From positions 1 to 5,077 of the forward strand of contig PXBM01000071.1 in NCBI GenBank assembly GCA_003566935.1: 5,077 nt of DNA, written 5' to 3'. A program made the translations under genes and the position numbers. Below, in pieces: positions 1-5,077 of the stretch (positions are counted from its first letter, which is position 1; each line of letters begins with the position of its first letter). The stretch is from Syntrophomonadaceae bacterium (GTDB taxonomy: Bacteria; Bacillota; Dethiobacteria; DTU022). The notes beneath the pieces were generated by a model. It was given only the letters and a program-made list of their open reading frames with translations. It made no database searches and was not told where the DNA came from.

Positions 1-1889
1 ACCTTATTAAAAGCTTCATATGCCTGCTTCGGATCTTTGTAAATTAGTTTATAGCTTATTCCCTGGGCCACTTCCTTAGAGTAACCACCGAATAACTTTA
101 AACCAGCATCATTGGAAAAAACGATATTCCCTTTCAAATCAGCTTCATAGTAGGCCTCTTCCATGGTATCAAGGATATCACGATATCTTTCTTCAGATTT
201 TTTAAGTGCTACTTCTGTTTCATGCTTAATTATTGCTCCGGCAATAATCTCAGCCACTACTTTGAGAAGCGCTATTTGATGTTCGCTTAATCTGTTTTTC
301 TTCACCATTTTAAAACCAAATATACCGATTGTTATACCTTCTTTAACCAGGGGGATGGTTAGAAAGGATTTAGTTCCTTCGATCTGAAAATCAATTTTAT
401 CCTTTTCTGCTTCAGGAGGTAAAGCCTCAACATCAGGGACATAGACATAGTCCTGTCTTTTTAACTGTACAGCCCACCAGGGGGTATTTTCCAGTAGAAA
501 ACCCTGGTTTCTCCTTTTCATAGAAGGAACTTCTTCAGCACACCATTCGTGAGTATTATCCATATGTAAACCGTCTTCACTGAAACGGCAGATATAGCTT
601 CTATCTGCACTAAAAAATTCACCACTTAATTCAAGAGCATGGTCAATGGCCTTATCTATATTACTGCCTGTTGCGCCAACAAAAGCAGAGGATATCTCGG
701 CAATCATTTTTTCAAATTCCAGCTGGTAATTAAGCTTTGCTTCCGCTTCTTTCCTTTCTGTTATATCGCGGACAATCGACAGCACTTCATTATCTGCTAC
801 AGGAACCATCCTTGCTTCAAAATAGTGTCTTTGACCATCTATGGAATAGCTGTACTCAAGAAAATTAAGACTGCCTACCCTTAGGGTTTCTTCTATACCT
901 AGCAGGACCACTTCTGCTATGGCAGGTTTCATGACCTCTTTAATTCTTGAACCTATCAAAAAATTATTCCTGTATAACTGACGACCTTCTTCCGATAACT
1001 GCAAATCATTTTTTGTCTGGACATCGAGATAGATTCCATCTCCAGAATAGAGGAACAGCATATCAGGAAGGGCATCCACCAACGCTCTGTTGCGTTTTTC
1101 ACTGGCCCTCAGTTCTGTCACTGCTTTTTTTTGTTCAGTTATATCTTCCCCTACACACAAATACTCCTTTACCTTGCCTTCTTCATCAAACAAAGCCCTG
1201 TTAGTCCACTTTATCCAGCGGGCTTCACCGTCGCCAGAAATATTAGTATGTTCGTGTCTTTGAATGGGGTTTTCCGGCGTAAGTGAAAGCAGTGCTTCTT
1301 TAACCAATGACCTGTTTTCTGGAGGAACAAACTCAAACACTTCTTTATCTATAATATCAGCGCTGCTTGCTCCGTAAAAATTGCAGTAAGCATCATTTAC
1401 AAAAGTAAAGCGCATGTCCCTGGATAATCTGTGAACAAGGACCGGAATATCCTCAGCGATGGTTCGATACCACTCAGTGCTATTTTCTAAAAGCTGTTCC
1501 AGCTTTTTTCTTTTAGTTATATCTCGGACATATTCAACAACACCAACTGTATTATCATGCTCATCTTTTAGCGGGTAGGTAAAAAGCTCCAGCCACCCTG
1601 TTTGCCGGCCTTCCTGGGTTAATGGAACAATTTCAACAGCGGGTTTACCAGTGTTTATAGTTTGGAGAGTAGGGCAATTAGAGCAAGGCTTATCAAAGCT
1701 ATGGTATGCCTGGTAACATTTTTTCCCAGGTATAGGCATGGCTGGAGAATACCATTTTTCCATAACTTTATTAACCCTGATTATTGTCAGGTCTGTATCA
1801 AGGATTGATATACCATCCTGAATTGCATCGAATGAAACCTGTAATAGTTTTTCTGAATCAATATTGAAGTAATTTTTACCAAAAACCAT
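1..1889 (-). CDS. Multi-sensor PAS/GAF signalling protein, N-terminal 629 residues (output domain outside window)
   Basis: This is an open frame from ATG at 1889 to the left edge with no stop, so the C-terminus is missing. Domains read from my translation: PAS1 about residues 12-128, ending VRDITKRKK; PAS2 about 136-256, with FVNDAYCNFYG and ending GEDITEQKK; PAS3 about 264-383, ending VRDITERKE; GAF about 391-554, with IPLVKEGITIGIFGF; and a fourth PAS from about 566 (SEERYRDIL, then GNIVFSNDAGLKLFG), cut off. The D-I-T-x-x-K sequences are typical of PAS/PAC ends. No signal peptide or membrane segment is visible, so it should be a cytoplasmic sensor. PAS1 carries Cys58, Cys69 and Cys72 (C-x10-C-x2-C). 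The output could be a histidine kinase, GGDEF/EAL or HD-GYP module; the window cannot tell which. The start is supported by a GGGGG Shine-Dalgarno-like run at 1897-1901, 7 bases upstream, and by an in-frame stop further upstream with no better start between. No convincing promoter was found. A terminator at 2052-2085 separates it from the genes on its right. Confidence 0.9.
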   Translation of the reverse strand, partial: MVFGKNYFNIDSEKLLQVSFDAIQDGISILDTDLTIIRVNKVMEKWYSPAMPIPGKKCYQAYHSFDKPCSNCPTLQTINTGKPAVEIVPLTQEGRQTGWLELFTYPLKDEHDNTVGVVEYVRDITKRKKLEQLLENSTEWYRTIAEDIPVLVHRLSRDMRFTFVNDAYCNFYGASSADIIDKEVFEFVPPENRSLVKEALLSLTPENPIQRHEHTNISGDGEARWIKWTNRALFDEEGKVKEYLCVGEDITEQKKAVTELRASEKRNRALVDALPDMLFLYSGDGIYLDVQTKNDLQLSEEGRQLYRNNFLIGSRIKEVMKPAIAEVVLLGIEETLRVGSLNFLEYSYSIDGQRHYFEARMVPVADNEVLSIVRDITERKEAEAKLNYQLEFEKMIAEISSAFVGATGSNIDKAIDHALELSGEFFSADRSYICRFSEDGLHMDNTHEWCAEEVPSMKRRNQGFLLENTPWWAVQLKRQDYVYVPDVEALPPEAEKDKIDFQIEGTKSFLTIPLVKEGITIGIFGFKMVKKNRLSEHQIALLKVVAEIIAGAIIKHETEVALKKSEERYRDILDTMEEAYYEADLKGNIVFSNDAGLKLFGGYSKEVAQGISYKLIYKDPKQAYEAFNK

Positions 1890-1991
1890 AATAAGACCCC
1901 CGGCTTTAAAGAAACAACACCTTTTATCAATTCTACAGATTACCAAATAACCCTCTAAAGGTTAGAATATCTCGACCAATGACATCAAATC

Positions 1992-2019
1992 GTTTACAAA
2001 GCATCTACTTCCAGTAAAC
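1992..2019. repeat. Inverted repeat GTTTAC-N16-GTAAAC in the spacer upstream of the PAS/GAF gene
   Basis: Six-base perfect arms at 1992-1997 and 2014-2019 have centres 22 bases apart, about two helical turns, roughly 100-130 bases upstream of the sensor-gene start. A second small inverted repeat, TAACC-N7-GGTTA, lies at 1948-1964. Either could be an operator, but six-base arms arise readily by chance. The rest of 1890-2051 shows no open frame and no clear sigma-A promoter. Confidence 0.2.
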
Positions 2020-2051
2020 AGAAAAACCTCAGATAGCTGCACAGGTAATAA

Positions 2052-2085
2052 TATAGCCCCGAAGCTTTTTTGCTCCGGGGTTATA
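2052..2085 (-). terminator. Hairpin terminator downstream of the LiaI/F-like membrane gene
   Basis: Two 14-base arms, 2052-2065 and 2072-2085, surround a six-base loop. In the minus-strand transcript the core pairs CCCCGGAGC with GCTTCGGGG (one G-U), extended by a TATA/TATA arm with one mismatch, around an A6 loop. The stem is followed by TTATTACC, which is T-rich but not a long T run. It lies about 80 bases after the membrane-gene stop, so it most likely ends the kinase-regulator-membrane protein unit. It also folds in the plus-strand sense, but no plus-strand gene ends here. Confidence 0.7.
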
Positions 2086-2166
2086 ACTGATCCAAGTATC
2101 AAGTTTAGTTTTTTATGGTTTAACGTTTATAAACACTTTTAGTAAATGAATATTAATTAAAATGCT

Positions 2167-2670
2167 TTATTTACGCTTAACACCACTGTAAACCATCCAG
2201 CCACCTATAGCAATCAGGGCAATAATCCATATGTAATTTAACAGGTTCAGGTGCGCGGTCCACTGTTCGGAAAAGCTGATAATAATAAAAAGTAATAAGA
2301 GACCCGCTGCCGGATAAACCGGCCAGAAACGCTCACCATGGTCCATGCTTTTAAACCAGTAAGTATGGACCAGAAATACTGCCAGGAAACTTAAACTAAG
2401 TCCCAGGAAAAAGAAAGCCGGGCTGAGATCTTCGTAGACGGGCTGTCCCTGAATCGCAGAAAAGGTTGCTATAGAAAAAAGAACGGTTCCTGGAATCAAA
2501 AAACCGACATTACCGTATTCTTTCCTTGCACCCAGCAAGACATAGGTAGCAATAAATCCGAGGGCCAGTAAAAACAAGAAGGCTTGACCGGGTATTACTC
2601 CTAATTGATTTAATAGCAAAAAAACTCCGGCTATGATTAACAGTACTCCACCCTTAAATGATTTGCTCAT
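2167..2670 (-). CDS. Six-segment membrane protein, LiaI/LiaF-like (DUF5668-like) transmembrane region
   Basis: A 167-residue, very hydrophobic protein with about six membrane segments, near residues 7-25, 28-46, 55-73, 84-103, 117-134 and 144-163. Charges fit the positive-inside rule with both ends in the cytoplasm: K at 3 and 6, RK at 49-50, K107 to R114, and KRK at the end. The opening GGVLLIIAGVFLLLNQLGVI and the closing segment ending GGWMVYSGVKRK resemble the short membrane region found in LiaI/LiaF-type proteins. The soluble C-terminal domain of true LiaF is absent, so a liaF symbol would be wrong. The start has a good AAAGGAG site at 2680-2686, 9 bases upstream. The gene follows the response regulator on the same strand after 122 bases that contain a palindrome and a possible promoter, so it may have its own inducible transcription. 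No enzymatic motif is visible. I infer a role as a membrane-stress effector, or as a partner of the kinase. Confidence 0.8.
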   Translation of the reverse strand: MSKSFKGGVLLIIAGVFLLLNQLGVIPGQAFLFLLALGFIATYVLLGARKEYGNVGFLIPGTVLFSIATFSAIQGQPVYEDLSPAFFFLGLSLSFLAVFLVHTYWFKSMDHGERFWPVYPAAGLLLLFIIISFSEQWTAHLNLLNYIWIIALIAIGGWMVYSGVKRK

Positions 2671-2714
2671 AACATAACGCTCCTTTGTTTTTTCTTTATC
2701 TTAATCCTGACGGA

Positions 2715-2743
2715 GCTTTATGCCCAGTAACCGGGGTCATCAA
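2715..2743 (-). promoter_or_regulatory. Candidate promoter for the LiaI/F-like membrane gene
   Basis: On the minus strand a TTGATG -35 element (2738-2743) is followed by a 17-base spacer and TAAAGC (2715-2720) as a weak -10. The first four bases of the -35 match consensus, while the -10 matches only three of six. A weak -10 would fit an activator-dependent promoter, and a perfect palindrome lies just upstream at 2760-2773. The implied transcription start is near 2708, about 38 bases before the start codon. Confidence 0.35.
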
Positions 2744-2759
2744 TTAATCATGATTTCAC

Positions 2760-2773
2760 ATGACTGCAGTCAT
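2760..2773. promoter_or_regulatory. Perfect 14-base palindrome, candidate response-regulator operator
   Basis: ATGACTGCAGTCAT equals its own reverse complement over all 14 bases. It contains ACT-GC-AGT, matching the ACT-N2-AGT pattern I recall for VraR/LiaR-class regulators. It lies between the regulator gene and the membrane-protein gene, centred about 58 bases upstream of the start site implied by the TTGATG/TAAAGC pair. This suits an activator of the NarL family. A shorter palindrome, AATCATGATT, sits next to it at 2746-2755. There is no T run after either, so a terminator role is unlikely. Confidence 0.45.
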
Positions 2774-2792
2774 ATTATTCATAGCACAGGGT

Positions 2793-3452
2793 TTAAAGTA
2801 AATTATTTTTCATGGCAAGAAGAACAGCCTGTGTCCTATCACTGGTGCCCAGTTTTGCGTAAATAGCGCTTACCTGGTTTTTGACCGTGCCCTCGCTAAG
2901 AAAAAGCCTTGATGCAATATCACTGTTACTCAAACCTTTTGCCATTAAAGAAAGAACTTCTTTTTCTCGCCCGGTTAGATCTTCAGCTCCAGGCTTAAAT
3001 TCAAAAATATCAGTTTCTCCTGATTTTCCAAAAGCCTTATTGACCAACTTTGCTGCTATTTCTGGCTGCATGACAATATCTCCTCTATATGTTGCCCTGA
3101 TAGTCGCCAAAAGCTTCTCTGATGGAAGGTCTTTTAACAGGTAAGTTTTAGCCCCGGCTTTTAAGGCCTTAACAATCAACTCATCATCGTCAAAGGTAGT
3201 AACGACAATAACTTTAACCGGCAGCCCTTCCTTAGCAATTATCTCGGTCGCCTCAACTCCATCTACCTCGGGCATACGAATGTCCATTAAAATAATATCC
3301 GGTTTTAGCTCACGGCAATGGCCTACAGCTTCATTTCCGTTAGATGCCGTGCCAATTACCTCCATATCTTCCTCAAGATCAAGGATTGTCTTTAAACCTT
3401 CTCGCATCAGGCGCTGATCATCTGCTATAACAATCCTAACTGATTTACTCAT
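2793..3452 (-). CDS. NarL/LuxR-family two-component response regulator (LiaR/DesR-like)
   Basis: A 219-residue protein of the usual NarL-family length. The receiver domain, about residues 5-122, has the acidic pair Asp11-Asp12, the phospho-acceptor Asp57 in LMDIRMP, the switch Thr85 in VVTTF, and the conserved Lys107 in YLLKD. A linker of about 35 residues leads to a LuxR-type helix-turn-helix at about 157-214, with LTGREKEVL and the recognition region LFLSEGTVKNQVSAIYAKLG. All residues needed for phosphorylation and DNA binding are present, so it should be an active DNA-binding regulator. Its ATG overlaps the end of the kinase gene by 8 bases, and GAGGAG at 3460-3465 lies inside the kinase coding sequence with 7-base spacing. 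The two are therefore translationally coupled and form a cognate pair. Likely targets are its own neighbourhood, including the palindrome at 2760-2773. The exact subfamily (LiaR, DesR, YxjL and others) cannot be fixed by eye. Confidence 0.93.
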   Translation of the reverse strand: MSKSVRIVIADDQRLMREGLKTILDLEEDMEVIGTASNGNEAVGHCRELKPDIILMDIRMPEVDGVEATEIIAKEGLPVKVIVVTTFDDDELIVKALKAGAKTYLLKDLPSEKLLATIRATYRGDIVMQPEIAAKLVNKAFGKSGETDIFEFKPGAEDLTGREKEVLSLMAKGLSNSDIASRLFLSEGTVKNQVSAIYAKLGTSDRTQAVLLAMKNNLL

Positions 3453-4632
3453 TGGGCAACTCCTCGAGTATCAGACTCACCAGGAATCCGCCACCCTCAT
3501 GGTTTTTGAACTGTACCTTCCCTCCAAAAGCAGCAACCCTTTCCCGTATACCCTGCAGGCCATAGCCCTCTATAGGATCATCACAACCTTTCCCATCATC
3601 TTCTACTTCAAGATAAAGGCTTTGCTTATTATGATGCAAACGTACTGTAATAGTATTTGCTTTTCCGTGACGAATGCTGTTAGTTATACTCTCCTGGATA
3701 ATACGGTAAAGGCTGATTTGCAATGAAGGCGGCAGATCGATGTTTTCATCAAGTTCATATTTAATATCAACATCACTTCCGGAATAATCACGGGCAATGC
3801 TCTTTAAGGCTGCTGTAAAATCCATACTCTCTAAATCTAAAGGACGCAGGGCTTTAACAGTCAAACGGACTTCATCGAGCCCTTTGCGGGCCTGTTGCTG
3901 GCTTTTACTGATCTCGGCCAGAGCTTTCCAGGGCTCTCTCTCCAGTAATTTTTTCCCTGCTTCGAGGCTGACTATAACTGCCGTCAGTGTATGGGCCAGA
4001 GTATCATGCAGTTCCCGGGCCAACCTGGACCTTTCTTCTGCCGCCGCCAGCTGTTCCCTTTCCTGACTTACCTTAATTAGCTTACGGTAAGCTACCTCCA
4101 GGTCTGCCTTCGAACGGTCGAGTTGCTCGAGGGCATTTTCTGCCCGCTCCCTTTCCTCAAGCTGCCTGCGAGCCATATGACTGACGCCGTAGGCAAAGAA
4201 AATAAATAGGCAGTTAATCAGAACAGAAGCCATGCTTTCCCATGTAAGCAGTGAACGCTCATAGAGACTAGCAGCGCTTACAAAGAGAAAACCAGGCAGT
4301 GATATGAAAAAAATATAGTCTCCGTTAGGCCTGGGGTAAGCCAAAAGACTTTCGGCGATCAAGATAATCAAGAGGATTCCTCCAACAGGTGTTCCATCAA
4401 AGTAAATAAAGATAAAAATCAGCAGCATTTGGATATATAGGCTGGGAACAATAATTGAAGGAAACTTTTCTTCAAAATAATAAGTTCTGATATTATCAAG
4501 AGCAAAAACAAACAAAAGTGGAAGCAAAGGCCCGGTCAGTGTATAACCATTGTAACTGATCGTAAACCAGAAAACAGCCAGGTAACCGAAATATCTCCCC
4601 AGGGTTAATATTAATAAAGTTTTTCTATCCAA
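3445..4632 (-). CDS. Membrane sensor histidine kinase, HisKA_3 / NarL-DesK class
   Basis: A 395-residue kinase. The N-terminal half has about six membrane segments, near residues 7-27, 33-46, 58-77, 82-98, 106-121 and 134-150. Outer loops are very short, so there is no extracytoplasmic sensor domain. A coiled-coil-like linker at about 154-200 leads to the HisKA_3 dimerisation helix, with phospho-acceptor His209 in ARELHDTLAH. The HATPase domain shows the N box (QESITNSIRHGKA, Asn318), the G1 box DDGKG (345-349) and the G2 box GYGLQGIRER (356-365). All catalytic elements look intact. The architecture recalls DesK, which senses the membrane and has about five segments; LiaS has fewer segments. 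It should autophosphorylate at His209 and pass phosphate to the overlapping regulator. The start is TTG at 4632: an in-frame TGA lies about 30 bases upstream, no ATG or GTG in that frame lies between, and AAGGCGG at 4643-4649 is a possible ribosome site. The substrate or signal is unknown. Confidence 0.93.
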   Translation of the reverse strand: MDRKTLLILTLGRYFGYLAVFWFTISYNGYTLTGPLLPLLFVFALDNIRTYYFEEKFPSIIVPSLYIQMLLIFIFIYFDGTPVGGILLIILIAESLLAYPRPNGDYIFFISLPGFLFVSAASLYERSLLTWESMASVLINCLFIFFAYGVSHMARRQLEERERAENALEQLDRSKADLEVAYRKLIKVSQEREQLAAAEERSRLARELHDTLAHTLTAVIVSLEAGKKLLEREPWKALAEISKSQQQARKGLDEVRLTVKALRPLDLESMDFTAALKSIARDYSGSDVDIKYELDENIDLPPSLQISLYRIIQESITNSIRHGKANTITVRLHHNKQSLYLEVEDDGKGCDDPIEGYGLQGIRERVAAFGGKVQFKNHEGGGFLVSLILEELPNE

Positions 4633-4637
4633 AAATA

Positions 4638-4649
4638 AAGGCCCGCCTT
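4638..4649 (-). promoter_or_regulatory. Ribosome site of the kinase gene inside a small inverted repeat
   Basis: In the transcript, AAGGCGGGCCTT contains the only plausible Shine-Dalgarno sequence (AAGGCGG) for the TTG start 10 bases downstream. AAGG can pair with CCTT around a four-base loop, and a TATTTTT run follows directly. The structure is short and would be weak on its own. Together with the TTG start it predicts low kinase expression. Confidence 0.35.
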
Positions 4650-4692
4650 CACAATAGTCTCACCTGACTGGTTTAGCCGGTTATAATAAATA

Positions 4693-4701
4693 AGTATACC
4701 A
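4693..4701 (-). promoter_or_regulatory. Candidate extended -10 promoter for the kinase-regulator operon
   Basis: On the minus strand TGG-TATACT (4701 down to 4693) matches the extended -10 form TGn plus a five-of-six -10 hexamer. No good -35 lies 16-18 bases upstream, which is common for extended -10 promoters. The implied start near 4686 gives a leader of about 54 bases. Inverted repeats ATCCA-N6-TGGAT (4723-4738) and AGTGG-N9-CCACT (4732-4750) lie just upstream and could be regulatory. Confidence 0.4.
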
Positions 4702-4857
4702 TATAGATTGAAACTGCTACTCATCCAGACCAGTGGATCTAAAAACCACTTATTCCTGCATATTCATCTTCCAACATCGCTATAATTATTCCAACCTTTA
4801 TGATAATATAATGTAAAATTATACTTTTGTTTAAAAAAACGCTGTCAATATTCAGTC

Positions 4858-4868
4858 ACTATAGTCAT
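4858..4868. promoter_or_regulatory. ACTATAGTCAT element, partial second copy of the 2760-2773 operator
   Basis: ACT-AT-AGT followed by CAT repeats the outer pattern and right half (AGTCAT) of the palindrome at 2760-2773. Over the full 14 bases, 4855-4868, it matches at 10 positions, and two of the four differences fall in the central pair. It lies about 82 bases before the sirtuin start, at or just upstream of where a -35 would sit for the TATTAT hexamer at 4887-4892. ACT-N2-AGT alone is expected about once per window by chance; the added CAT makes it more notable. Confidence 0.3.
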
Positions 4869-4935
4869 AACATCTACGATGGAATCTATTATCCCAATTC
4901 TTATTTGCGACCAGATTTCTTAACTTAAAATTTTT

Positions 4936-4942
4936 GAGGAGG
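4936..4942 (+). promoter_or_regulatory. Strong ribosome binding site of the sirtuin gene
   Basis: GAGGAGG lies 7 bases before the ATG at 4950, a near-ideal Shine-Dalgarno sequence and spacing. It fixes the start codon. Confidence 0.9.
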
Positions 4943-4949
4943 TTCGAAA

Positions 4950-5077
4950 ATGGAACAGCTGCAAAAAGATATTAAGAAAATTGCCGATTTGCTGAAAAAC
5001 AGCAGTTACGCCGTTGCCTTGACCGGATCTGGCATATCAGACGAAGAAGGTACAGCTAACTTCCGCAGCCCCGGCAG
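4950..5077 (+). CDS. Sirtuin (Sir2-family NAD-dependent protein deacylase), N-terminal fragment
   Basis: Only the first 42 codons are in the window. After a short amphipathic helix (residues 1-19), the strand AVALTGSGIS and the following EEGTANFRSPG correspond to the first NAD-binding loop of sirtuins, normally GAGIS then GIPDFR. Phe38 and Arg39 of the FR pair are kept. Sirtuins use NAD to remove acetyl or longer acyl groups from lysines, releasing nicotinamide and O-acyl-ADP-ribose, in the cytoplasm. Several positions differ from the usual signature: GSG for GAG, EEG for the common ESG, TAN for IPD. It may thus be a divergent branch with altered activity. The catalytic histidine, the acyl-binding residues and the zinc cysteines lie past the right edge, so activity cannot be judged. 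It is divergent from the kinase operon and has its own leader and strong ribosome site. Confidence 0.85.
   Translation, partial: MEQLQKDIKKIADLLKNSSYAVALTGSGISDEEGTANFRSPG

Larger units (their letters stand above)
4633..4949. other. Divergent intergenic region between the kinase and sirtuin genes
   Basis: This AT-rich stretch of 317 bases has no supported gene on either strand. It holds the leader and likely promoter of the kinase operon on the left. On the right it holds the sirtuin leader: several AT-rich -10-like hexamers (TATAAT at 4781 and 4807, TATACT at 4820, TATTAT at 4887) without convincing -35 partners, an ACTATAGTCAT element, and the sirtuin ribosome site. No riboswitch or small RNA structure was recognised. 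Confidence 0.7.

Noticed and set aside
639..1204. Two plus-strand open frames (639-884 and 947-1204)
   Set aside because: They lie antisense to the PAS/GAF gene, whose frame encodes recognisable domains throughout. Their predicted proteins are Cys/His/Phe-rich with no domain, and neither has a convincing ribosome site.
1890..2051. Sigma-54 or sigma-A promoter for the PAS/GAF gene
   Set aside because: GG and GC elements near 2000-2012 have the wrong spacing for sigma-54, and TTGATG/TATTCT near 1964-1995 are only 13 bases apart. No pair met reasonable spacing.
2167..2670. Naming the small membrane protein LiaF or LiaI
   Set aside because: Only the hydrophobic pattern resembles them. The soluble LiaF domain is absent, and the six-segment length differs from short LiaI proteins.
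2746..2773. Palindromes 3' of the response regulator as a transcription terminator
   Set aside because: No T run follows the stem on the minus strand, and the next gene is on the same strand; an operator role fits better.
2881..4066. Plus-strand open frames at 2881-3144, 3499-3726 and 3797-4066
   Set aside because: They are antisense shadows of the response regulator and histidine kinase, whose motifs account for the sequence. None resembles a known family.
4633..4949. Riboswitch or small RNA in the divergent region
   Set aside because: Only short inverted repeats are seen; no conserved aptamer core or long stem followed by T residues was recognised.

Overview
The window looks like a chromosomal stretch from a low-GC anaerobic Firmicute, most likely a Clostridia-type bacterium. 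The evidence is moderately AT-rich DNA, strong GAGGAG/AAAGGAG ribosome binding sites, one TTG start, a long PAS/GAF signalling protein and a NarL-type two-component pair. This is inferred from style and gene families; no marker gene in the window fixes the genus.

Layout: (1) 1-1889, minus strand, is the N-terminal 629 residues of a large soluble multi-sensor protein (PAS-PAS-PAS-GAF-PAS) whose output domain lies beyond the left edge. It reads through to the window edge without a stop. (2) 1890-2166 is a gene-free spacer with a strong hairpin terminator for the gene to its right. (3) 2167-4632, minus strand, is a compact three-gene unit transcribed in the order sensor histidine kinase (six membrane segments, HisKA_3/HATPase), NarL-type response regulator (overlapping the kinase by 8 bases), then, after a 122-base gap, a six-segment membrane protein of the LiaI/LiaF-like (DUF5668-like) kind. 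(4) 4633-4949 is a divergent intergenic region. (5) 4950-5077, plus strand, is the start of a sirtuin (Sir2-family NAD-dependent protein deacylase), cut by the right edge.

Working model: the kinase has almost no extracytoplasmic sequence, so it probably senses something in or at the membrane, as DesK and LiaS-class kinases do, and phosphorylates the regulator at Asp57. A perfect 14-base palindrome, ATGACTGCAGTCAT, lies between the regulator and the small membrane protein, just upstream of a plausible -35/-10 pair. It has the ACT-N2-AGT form I recall for VraR/LiaR-class regulators, so the membrane protein may be the induced target. A partial second copy, ACTATAGTCAT, lies upstream of the sirtuin, so the sirtuin might belong to the same regulon. 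These regulatory links are inferences from sequence pattern and position only.

No tRNA, rRNA, CRISPR array, insertion sequence or prophage signal was seen.
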